Shown here: one piece after another, positions 1 through 11,400 of the stretch
How the letters are laid out: every line of letters begins with the position of its first letter
Position numbering within the stretch: position 1 is the stretch's first letter
From: Paragonimus westermani
Taxonomy: Eukaryota > Platyhelminthes > Trematoda > Plagiorchiida > Troglotrematidae
Direction: 5' to 3'
DNA length: 64,000 bases
Assembly: GCA_008508345.1 (NCBI GenBank)
Contig: QNGE01000911.1
Coordinates: 9,833 to 73,832 of the forward strand
Made by a program: the position numbers and the translations under genes
Notes under the pieces: model-generated
What the model was told of the DNA's origin: nothing
What the model saw: the letters and a program-made list of their open reading frames with translations, nothing else
Database searches by the model: none

Positions 1-150
1 CCCCCAACCTGGAGGACCAGGAGACTGTAGTTTGTCAGACCTCTACCTGTTGGCCTGCCTGGTATGAGTAACTCTGTCCAGTTTAGCCCAAAAGGTCATA
101 GAGATGCGCAAGCCGTCACACCACGTCAAGGTCCAGTCTCACCGTGACGG
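1..150 (+). mobile_element. RTE LINE 5'-UTR fragment
   Basis: This stretch, from cccccaacctggag to the cacacc(a/g)cg block near 125, aligns with 34121-34270, the leader of the nearly full-length RTE element there. Only this scrap is present; similarity stops near 150. Confidence 0.6.
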
Positions 151-2348
151 CTGACACCAAATTGGCAGGATAGAATTCTCTATTCGTTTCATACTTCTAC
201 TTCTACACTGTGTCATATAAGTTTTGCTCCCTTTATTGAAAACGTTCACTGTAACACGGAAAATCCAATATATGAGAATTACAGAATCCCCAAAATCGTT
301 CCAGAATTTGAAACCAGAAGATTCTCAAGTGGCGCCTCAGTTTCAGTGCCCGCGATGATCGTGAATGAATATTTTGTGTTTGTATTTTCAAAAGTTTTAT
401 TATACATGGTAGCGTACGAAACACCGTAGTCAGCTAAGTGATCGATACGTAAACTCGGAACGCTGTTATTTTTACAATCCGTTTTGGCCTATAGACGGTG
501 TTTGTGAGGCTACCAGAGTGTAACACGGCTGCCACGAAGTAAAACCTCATTCAAAACAAGATGCTTAATAATTAATCAGCCTGCTAAGTGAATAGTTGGA
601 AATGGACACGTCGTCTCCTCTTTTTGCCTACGTTCCTTTGCATCATATTGATGCCAAAATTCACGCAGGTTGCACATTTCATGCGCTGGTTTCATCTCAA
701 AGTTGCAAACACGTTGACAGAATCATCGTCGTGATTCAAGAACTGGGCCTAATTATGCCAAATCGATTGTTTGGCCGATTTGCATGTGAAGTAAGTGCAC
801 TTGGTTACTTGGATGGTGAACCGGGATTCCGGTTCACAACACCAGCAGTTTCCACTCACGCATCGTGTGCACTCCCACCTAGTCTGTATGTGTCGCCGAC
901 GCCTTCTGTGGAGGGTTTTTCGCCTCCCATTCCTCGTTCGGTTTTACGACTGCTGTTAGGCAATGACTCGTCCGGTCGCCTATGTTGTCCCTACTTCACC
1001 TGCTATGGGCCTCGGGCACATTTCACTGTCCAGTTGAGGTATCCCGTTTGATGCTGGGATAATCGCGCCTCCGATCTGATCATCAGTCAGATTTTACCTG
1101 TCATGCCTCGTACTTTGGTCCGAGTTTGTCGAGCGATGGCTCACCCAGTTGCCCGTGTTGTCCATAATCCGCTCGCCGTGGGCTTTTGGATATACCTCAT
1201 CGCCGTCACCGATTGTTGAAATACTCACACCCATCACACTATCATCGGTTCGATTCTCGTTTACCTCGGCTTTTGGTACCTAAATTTAGTCACCGTGATG
1301 TTACAGCTAGCCCGCGCGTGATCTAATAGGTCGTATGATACAAAACACCTTACGATGCAATATACCGTAATGTCCTGACTCCGATGTATGGGAAGGTATC
1401 CTAAGTTGTTTGTTATGCAACTGCTGTGCGGATTTTAATAGGTGAACGAATTGTTGCACTTACTTGTTGAGGACGTTACGCCTGCGACTCAGCCCGTTTT
1501 TCAAGGTCATATATCTATCTATTTCGTCCCTTCAGTACCAGACCGTCAGTTCAGAGGTGACTATATGGACAGTGGATGTACTGTCAATGTGTCCTACTCT
1601 GTGGCACAGAAAGCAAGAAAGATGTAAGGCAACTATCGGTGCTCTCTCGCTGATAATGGGGCAACGCAAGTGACTATGTTGAAAATCACCTCTAGGAGAA
1701 GTTGATCATTGAGTAGCTACCCATATCTTATCGACTGTGGTGACCTGGACGTATTCCATTCATGCTTTTCTGATCACTCTCCCTTGAATCCTATGAGGGC
1801 TAGAGGGAACATTCTAGATGTAGTGACATTGCATGACTATCATCTTTATACTCAGGTGGCTGAAACGTCAATGTTCGCTATACTGGTAATAGTTATGGTT
1901 AGGTTTTTGTCACAATCTGTTAGACTCGTCACGAGCGTAGTGGCTGTGTTTGTTGGTGCGAGTTTCCCGGAAAGTTTTCTATATATGATCAAAATTTTTA
2001 GACTAGTTTGTCTCATTAGATCTCGACTATAAGACTACACGGTCCGGACATTGGAACCATGGCGTGATACATCATCTTTGTTCACACGTCGCCTTTTCTA
2101 CCCGTTTAGATTTACGTCGAACATGGGATGTACTGGTGGAACCACAAGTGGTACAGTGTAAGACAGTTGTGTAATTTTATGGACATAAGCGTCCTGGGGT
2201 ATCGTTCATTGTGACAGACTAACCGTAGCACTGCTACCTTCCTTGTATGCGTTTGTGCATGTGTTCGTGCAATTTTACTTATGCCATTATTTGAATAGTT
2301 GTCTCTCCTCTGCTCTTTGTTCCACAATTCTGCTTAACCATCCTGCAG
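151..2348 (+). other. Intron sequence upstream of the catalytic ALDH3 exon; no exon recognised
   Basis: I looked for the preceding ALDH3 exon (ending LELGGK) on this strand and did not see it. Open frames at 596-1051 and 1709-2032 show no family resemblance. At 1560-1620 the string DSGCTVNVSYSVAQK faintly resembles an LTR-retrotransposon aspartyl protease; this is weak. Otherwise nothing recognisable. Confidence 0.6.
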
Positions 2349-2475
2349 TCCGTCTTACGTAGATACCCACGTGAACATCATGTTAGCTGTCAGACGCATT
2401 CTTTGGAGCAAACTTTATAACGCCGGACAAACGTGTGTCGCCACGGATTACGTCATGTGTCATCAGGACGTGGTT
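2349..2475 (+). CDS. ALDH3: ALDH3 exon with catalytic cysteine
   Basis: The acceptor is cctgcag before 2349 and the donor is gtgagt at 2476. The exon enters with the last base of a split codon (probably the Ser of GGKS) and reads PSYVDTHVN, then RRILWSKLYNAGQTC, then ATDYVMCHQ. The Cys of AGQTC is the catalytic nucleophile of the family. It leaves in phase 0 into a 9.7-kb intron. Confidence 0.93.
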
Positions 2476-5400
2476 GTGAGTAAAACCTTTTTCTTGAGGG
2501 TACATGCTATTCGTGTTCTGCCTGTTTTTGTTCATCTTTTTCGTCCAGTTTTCTATGCATAATAGTATTAGATGTGTGTTGCATTTTGTCTGCTTTGTCA
2601 AATACCTGGCTGACGGTGTTTCCAATTGTTTTCTGGTGGTCTAACGGATACAGCCATCGGTCACTATCAGAAATTTGGCAGCAAGCTAAACTGTTCACTA
2701 CAATATGCATTTCTGCTATCACTTTCTGTTTAGCTAAAGGTGCATGAGTTCTCCCGTTCACTCCAAACTGTATTCAGGATGTGTACGTCTTTTGTAGTGT
2801 CTACGTCGGGAGTGTTTCTTCCGATGGTCTGAGGGATTAATATCTGAAACCTCATTTTGGTTGATGAGTCTTCTGGTGCTAACCTATGGCTGACAAAAAC
2901 CTTAATTTTAAAGTTTTGAGGTGGTGGTATACGTGATGATCATTAACTCGAACGTTTGCCTTACTCTCACTTGCAGCTCGGTTGTTTGTTTGCAAAGTGT
3001 AGGCACCTTGATGTTGAATGTTTGAATCTGGACGTAGTTATTTTCACTAGTTAGGTCCCCTCCCGTCCCCTTCTTTTATCCTTCTCTCTCTTCCTATATG
3101 GGGTTTGCTTTTTCTTCATGGTTGTGCGGCAGATAAGCATTAGTGTGAATCACTGATGTATTGCTGCCTGTGGTGATAATGATGATGATGTTGTTGTTGA
3201 GTATCTGGAATAATTGAATGCCATCCCGATGGTATGTGAAGCACCTGCTGATCGCAAGTACCAAACAAATATGGAAAACTGTAGGAGCATCGTCTTTTGT
3301 GATGAATTTCCTTGGCTTGCCATATCTACTTGACCAGTTCATTCCGCGTTGGAAGACTTACAAATTAAAATGCAGTAGCTTGGTGCTAACCGTTCCACAT
3401 ACTGTTGTATCACGCGCAGCTTCACTTGTAAGTACTGTAACAGGAATCAAATGTGCTGACAGCTAAGGAAAGATCTTCACATCAGAAAAACTGGAAACTG
3501 GAATTTACAATTGGAAGCCTATCTATGCACCGTACAGGATGTGTCACTAAGTGGACTGGTGATGCACGACTGCTTAGAATATGGATACACGTCAGCCGTG
3601 CAAAATGGTATTTGCTTTTATGGTTGTTTACTTTCATCTACCTTGTGACGGATGTCTGGCATTAACTAACTTCCCAAGCCAAGCGTGTTCTTCTTTTTCA
3701 ACATCAGTTTGCTTCCGCGGCAGCTAACGATAGTACTGTGTACCAACTGTGGTGTACTTTTCCAATTTCACCATGGAGCTAACAGAGACGATGATTAAAA
3801 CCTTGGATTCGGTTTTGGTGTGATTCGACTGCCCGTATAAAACAATTGACAAATATCATTAGTTCGTATATTGAAACCTTTTGCTAGACAGCTCTTCAAA
3901 TGACTAACAATCCCCTTCACCGAACACTCCGCTTACTGCTGATCTTGATCAGAAATCTTCCTCTTACAACCGACTGGGAATTTTCACGGATCTAATTTCG
4001 AATACGTCAAAAGGTATTCTGCCTTGACTGGTCTGTTACGAAATACTAGAGTTAATAAAATTATCCCAGTTACCTGGGGCTCTTCTCCAGTCATGACACT
4101 CCGACGTGTGTGACAATCATCGAGATAAAAGTGTACTTCCGATTGTTGGTCTCTGTGGTCCCTCCGAGACTGACTCCAACGCATGAGGGACAAATCCTCA
4201 AGGAACAAACTGATCTTCGTAGAATGCGTCTTCTACCTTCGAAGAGTAGAGCATTTCTTGAAGCTTCAGTCATGTTGTTTGTTACGGGCGATCTACTTAA
4301 AACGACAGATCGTTTCGCTTACTCCGTTACCAACGTCTTGTCCGTTTTTGATTTTGTTGGAGAGATCCGCAATAGTGACGAAGGGCGTGTCATCGCTGTG
4401 AACGTGCGTCATCCGTATCGTCAAAAAGACGTCAGTTTGTCACTGATGGAAATGATGCATACCTGTGTGTGACCCATTTTGCTTTACGACTCAGAGACCA
4501 GTCCTGTTCATCACCAAGATATAATGGTTAACAATAGCTGTCTCGTTGAATGAAATCCTGTATTATAATGTGATCGAGGCTATGCGCTATTGCTGTTCCC
4601 ACAAACCTCCACAACTTCTTTGATTTTTCAAAAGTGTACATTCCACGATATTTGTGTTACCTCATCATCATCATCATCATCATCATCATAGACAGCAATA
4701 CATCAGTGGTTAACACTAATGCTTAACTGCCACACAACCATGAAGAAACAGCAAACCCTATATAGAAAGACCGAGAAGGAAAAAGAAGGGGACGGGAAGG
4801 GACCTAACTACTGAAAAAGACTACGTCCCTATTCAAACATTCAGCATCAAGGTGCCTACACCTTGCAAACAACACAACCGAGCTGCAAGTGAGAGTAAGG
4901 CGTCATCAGCGAGACAGCTTCCTTACGGCTTTCACTGCCCCGCGTCATTAAAATTTGTGTTACCTACTCCTCCGTGACGGTTTAGCGCTTATTGCATTAC
5001 TCACCATGACAATCGAAAGTCGCGTTAATTCACAACACGATCACGTCCTATGAACACCCTAACAGTTTTATCGAGTAAAGCCAATGGGTATCGTCTACTT
5101 GATGGGGGATTTCATTCGTGTGGTCCAGCGTGGCAACGTGTCGTGATCAATGGCGTGCTCACTTTTTAGTCCTGCTTTTTTTCTCCTTGGACAAATTATG
5201 GTTTTTTCTTGTTGAATGTTGGTTGGAGCTACGTCACCATCTGGACGCATTCATCGTCGTTTATATGTGTGAGACGGGTTTGCCGCTTGTCCCCATTCTT
5301 GTTCGTAACGTTCGGAAGTTCGCTTACACCGAGTTAACCACACCTCGGTGACCGACTTGAGGACAGGGTATAGTGATGACACGTACCCTGTCTATAACGC

Positions 5401-8400
5401 TGTGCCAATAATATAGTGATCCTTCTCTGCATACTAGAGATCGATTTGTCGTGTAGGCTGAAGTAGGAGCCTGTACCTTTGCTCACCATCACTGGGGATC
5501 TATCGTATGTAGTTGCGAATCCTACTTACCGCAAGTCCTACCAGCTCTGACAAATTGTTTGCTAACCCACGCCATCTGTGTCGTCAGCATGATCTCAGCC
5601 TTTTTGTAAAAGTTCAAATGAACAATGACACTGCAAGGGCAGTCCTGTTATACGGCTGTGAAACCTGGTCGATTCATGCGCATGATGTTCACAGAGTGCC
5701 CGTTCCCGGACCACCGGTGTCTCAGAAGCATTGGTGATGTGTGGCGGGAACACCCTATCAGAAATGACGAATTTCCCTCACGTATCTTCAGAACGAATAG
5801 ACTGTCGACCCCTGAGCATACTGATCACGTCTAACAAGCTTCGTTGGCTTGGCCACATCTTACGAACATCAACTCACCGTCTGCGACGCTGTGTCTTGTT
5901 CGAGAATGGTGGGTTAGGCTGGGAGCAGCAGTCGGGTGATCAGCACATGACTGTGGTTCGGAGTCTGAGGCCTGGATCAGTAGGACACTCTCAGCTGCCT
6001 CTTTTGGGTCCGAAAGACACTGAACACCTTTGGATAAAGAGGCTATCTGATATGGCGAAGAACAGAAATCAACGACGCCTGTGTTGCGAGCCTCTGTGTA
6101 GATCGTCGTAATTCTCCAACGTCATGCGCTGATCACCCGACTGCTGCTCCCAGCCTAACCCACCATTCTCGAACAAGACACAGCGTCGCAGACGGTGAGT
6201 TGATGTTCGTAAGATGTGGCCAAGCCAACGAAGCTTGTTAGACGTGATCAGTATGCTCAGGGGTCGACAGTCTATTCGTTCTGAAGATACGTGAGGGAAA
6301 TTCGTCATTTCTGATAGGGTGTTCCCGCCACACATCACCAATGCTTCTGAGACACCGGTGGTCCGGGAACGGGCACTCTGTGAACATCCTGCGCATGAAT
6401 CGACCAGGTTTCTGAGTCATACACTAAGACTGCCCTTACGATGGTGTTGTCCACTCGACCTTTCGCAGAAACACTGAGGACATGCCGACACCATAGATGA
6501 CGTAAGTTGGTGAACACCGTCCGTACCCTTAATCTGTGATTCGTGATGTCATCAGACATTCCACCAGCGCTGGTACAACATCCCAGATACATAAACTTCT
6601 CGACTACTTCCAATTGCTCATCACCAAGGTTGAGAGCAGGTGAAGAGTCCTGCCATTCTTGCAACAACACCTTGCTCTTAGTATATGCAGTGGCCATACC
6701 AAACTGACGAAGTGAAACCTTTAATCTGTCTAAGATGTTCTGCTGTTCTCTTTCGAATTCGATTGCGTAAGAGTGAGTCCACGCCATCATATTTGCAGTT
6801 TATCAGTCCACACTCTGAAATCTCGTCTGCTTCAGTGTTGAATAAGAAGTAAGAGGCTGGTCAACCTTTTCGCACCCCGCTTGAGTTGTTACAGGTCGGA
6901 GGTACGCTACTTCTCAGGCACACTGTTCCTCGATAGGCAGTCGCATAGTGCAGTTCTGTCAATCAAATCTAAGGTCTCTCTGATGTCCAAAAATGCAACT
7001 ATGAATGGCGGGGTTCAAGCCTCTGGAGAAGTGTAAAGACGTAATGAATACAGCCACTACCAGGACGAAACCCAGGTTGCTCCTCACATGTTTTTCGCGC
7101 GTTTCGTTTAGCCTACGCATTACAATGACTGTAAGTTTGATGCAGTAGAAAAGAGACTAATCTCTCTGTGATTTGTACACGAAGTGCGTGAACCCCGGAC
7201 GATGTTAGCCAAACCCAAGTCATTTTGAACAAATTCACTGACCCAGAGTTTCTGGAACAGGGCCGTCAACTCTTTAACTCAGGCTGTGCCTTCATCTACG
7301 AAAAGGCAAGATGAAGTTCGTTTGGGTCGGGTGCCTTGCAACGTTTCAGAAACTCGGAGAAACGTCAACAGACCAGCGAGTGCAGGAAGACCTCGAAAGC
7401 ATAGTCAATGGCGCGGGAGGCCAGTTGAACTGCTATTGGAAGTTAATATGGCGGGTGAACTGCTTCACATACATTACCACCGGCTTAGTTCCGCCCGACC
7501 AAACTGATTGATTGACATCTATCAACACTTGCTGAATCATGCTTATGATTGGTTGCTCTATCATATGCTGTTGTGCAACGACCAGTCGTTTATCACGGCC
7601 GGAGGGCCACTGCTTGCGCGTTGGTCCTTTGACATGCTTATTCACCTTCACGCTTGCGAGTTGTTTCCCCAGCGTCGTTTTACCACACCAGCAGAAGTGT
7701 TCAGCCCAGCGTACTAAACGTTGTTGCAGCTTGTGAATGGGCTCACCACTGGCTTTGCAGATTACCTCGCTAACGCCTGACTTCTTGCTACCAATTTCTC
7801 GAATGAGATGGAAAACTTCCGAGAGTACCCGGTGGTAGCGGCTTGTTCCATCTCGATAACGTGTCCACGAGACCTCGTGACCTTGTTTCCAGAGCGAGTA
7901 ACCTTGAGAGTCGGTTTGTACTCGCTGTTGGATGGAACATTCCGGCGAGTGTCAAGAGGTTCCAGTGATCGCATATGGATGCAGCGATTGACTGCTAAAC
8001 GAGCAGTAGTACCGCACTTATGTACTGAATACCGTATATATTGCCCAGTGTGTTTCAATTCCGTCTGGTGGGTGGGGATCTAGACTAAAGGCAAGCGCAT
8101 GCGTCCCTGCTAGTCCAGGCACGTCAGTTTGTTACTAGCCATTCATTCGAACTTACCAACCGACGTTATGTGCACAGAAGTGGTTGAAACAACCGGTCGG
8201 GTTGCCATGGTCATGATTACATAATAACTGGTGTGCTTGTATGTGTGTCTAGTCCCTGTGTGTCGTTAAATATTAGTTGTATATAACTGGCACGTTTTAC
8301 GTTTGCGACTGATGAGAGTAAATGAAATGTTAACATATCGCAATATATGCCTTCTTTCTGCTCTGATGAAGTGGTTAAAGGGAACTCAGTGTTTCAAACG

Positions 8401-11400
8401 TCAGTTTGTGTTTAGTAATGAAGTGACCTCCCACCAAAACGCAAAGCGAACAGTGCATGATCGGAATCCACGCAGTTGTTCCAAATTGACTTCCAGTCGT
8501 GAAAACAGCCACGCTACCAATAGCTGACGGGCATGTGGTCAATCTGTGTCGATGATTGACTCGGCAATGGAGATTGCCAGATGACGCACTGACGCCTGGA
8601 ACATCGAGAATTAGTACTTGACAGAAACAGACTGTTGTCAGCCCAGAATTGCGACAAACGCTCACCGTTGTCTGCCCGATGATGTTTGCTGTCAGAAATG
8701 GCTCAGAATCAATATCACTGGTTGTATTGCGTTGCCTTGTGTCTATTTCGGTTCATTTCCTGTTCGATCCTTGATCCACTCTCTTACGGCTGCATGTAAC
8801 CTGCTTGCACACAAATCAATCGCTGTGCATAAGTTGTGGTTTGTCGAACACCTAATGTGGTTAGCTGACACTAGGCTTTTCTGTCACAGTAATCGGTTCC
8901 TTTGCATGTGAGTCACACTCGATGAAGACGCACGTAAGCTGCTTGGATGTTGTGTGCTTGCTTTACCCATCTCCAACTATTCGACTGCGATATTTCAATC
9001 ATTTTCTGTTGGCCCACTATAACTGCTGCCGTTCCGTTCTTACTTTGGCATGTCAACAATCCCACCGACAGGAACGGCTGGCTGTTGAGAAACTGGCTAT
9101 ATCATCGGTAGAGCATAAGTATCAAACTAGCCTAGGAAGCAAGCTCAGTATTTTCCAACCCAAAGATCCTAACAGCTACTAGACCCTAATCTCACAAGCC
9201 ATTCATGAAGCAGGTACAGTAGCATGCTGCACAGGAGTACATGGGTTAAACAGATATTGGATCTCGGAGAAATCCCTAGAGTTGTTAGACGCCAGACGGA
9301 ACATTCCTCACGACAGCTCGTCAAACCAGTGTAGGAGTGGTGTCCGTTGGAAGCAGAAACGTAGCCTGATCGCTGATCGTGAAGATTGGCTAATGGAAAA
9401 AGCTAACTGATTGGAAACCGCTTTTGCTTCAAAGAACACGGGCAGATTGCTCAATTGTATCTGTGCTACTGGCCCCAAGTGACCGTCGATGTGGACAGAG
9501 CAATTTAAGGGTCAGTTTAGCTGGCCTCCTGCTCCTAATATGTTGCCACCACAAACTTGTAATGTAGCACCCTGATCGGTAGATTCAGAACCACCCACTG
9601 AACCTGAGGTATGCAACCACATTTCGGTTCTCAAATGTGATGGTGCTGCTAACCCAGAGAACATCCCTGCGTCATGAGGTCACGTGTTCAAGAAACGATT
9701 TCGGAGTTTTTGCGAATACCGTGGGTGGATGAGCTTAACCGCAGCCATTAGTAAAGTCTTTGCATACATTGCACCTCATCGACTCACTGCAGTTCGGAGG
9801 CAGTCATTAGGGAAGAACAGTGAGGGTTTCGTTTTGGACGGGGATGTGTTGACCACATTGATTCGATTATCAATCAGCTGTAAAATATCCGCACCAAATT
9901 TAGTACAAATGAGGCTGAACAGCTTGGGCGTCGTGTTTAACATGTTACTGATAAACAGATAGAGGATAACACAACGTTACGAGCAAGTTGTAATACTCTA
10001 CGTATCAACCACCTCGGGTGGTCCTTCTCAGGTGTGTTGTCAACATTCCTGAAGAAGACCACTCGAGGTGGTTGAAACGTAGAGTATTACAACTTGCTCC
10101 TAACGTTGTGTTTATCGATGTGTTGACCACATTTCCACTCTACACCAGATTCCGGAGTGACGCCTCACATAGCGTCGGATAACAATTGTCGTATTTGTAA
10201 ACTATAAAGTTGTATTTGTTTCAGTGGATCGATCCACACTTTCATATTGGTTTAAACATAGAGGTGTTCCGACCAAGTATGTGGACATACCGTTGGTGCC
10301 TTATTACCATACCTCGGGTCAGGTTAGGGTTTGCGGTGAACTGTTCGACAGTTTCCGCACCAGGAGTGGTTTACGTCGAGGCTGTCCATTCTCACCATTT
10401 TCGTTTACTGTTGTCGTAGACGATGTGATGGAGGACTGTCTTTGGCACTCGCAACGTGGCGGGGTGGACCTCTTGTGACGAGGAAGACTGACTGATTTTG
10501 GTTATGCGATCGACAAGGTGTTGTTTACCAGTCTCCACACAACGCTGACAATACTTCAAGCTATTTCGGTCTGTGCTAAACGTTACGAAATGCACTTTGC
10601 AGCTTCAGAGTTCAGTATTCCTGCAGGAGTGTTGTGATTACTTAGACTTAGTGTTGGATAATGCGGTGTCGAGGGTTGTTGATCGGTTTGTGAAGCTGTA
10701 TCAGCGGCAGTGGTGGCGATGTATGAAATGAAAAAGAAGCGCGTATCTCGAGGACAGAGGCGGTAACCGTTATTCTAAGACATCTCTCACAACAGGGGGT
10801 CATCTCTGTTGGGCTCACAGATTGCGTATATAAGGCGACAATGAGGGCTGTATTACTTCACAACGACGAAACATGGGCACTACTCATAGTAGAAGACGTG
10901 AACAACCTTCAAGTATTTGATCACCGATGTCTGCGTCCGATCACTCACATCGGGTGGCATCACTGACTAAGCAACGAAGAGCTTGGGAAACAGGGGTTTG
11001 GCATTGGTTGTCAAACGAGTTGTTTCGTCCAATTCTTACATTGGGACAGATTTCGGTGGCTAGGTCGTGTGCTAATGTTGTATGACAGGCAGTTTCGTTG
11101 TGGGTAGTATACTACTCACAAGTAGTGTATTACCCACAGGCGACATTCAGGAACAAAAGGACAAGCCCCGAACACGACGGACAAGAAGAGACAATCGAAA
11201 CAGTGTCTACATGCTGTGTGAGAACTTTCACCAGGGCGAATGACAACGTACTGTCACCCGATGTATGTGAGTGCATGTGTGTCGTGCAAATGAGTGTACG
11301 CGTTTGTGGTTTAGTTTTTGATATGACCTGTACGGAAGTTTGCGCGATAAACCAACTTGCTGGCCAAGCGTCTCTTGCGGACAAAACACTAAGGATGTCA

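Noticed and set aside
596..1051. 151-codon open frame (+)
   Set aside because: No family resemblance, no splice context, and the GTG/TTG-like start is not meaningful in a eukaryote. Length is within chance for this much sequence.
1442..1627. Possible LTR-retrotransposon aspartyl protease (DSGCTVNVSYSVAQK)
   Set aside because: Only one short motif-like string, no neighbouring gag or RT text on that strand, and the glycine-rich flap was not seen; kept only as a remark in the gap entry.
4663..4690. Tandem cat/tca triplets as a possible regulatory or CRISPR-like array
   Set aside because: It is the simple-repeat end of an RTE 3' tail; the same tail with gat triplets ends other copies.
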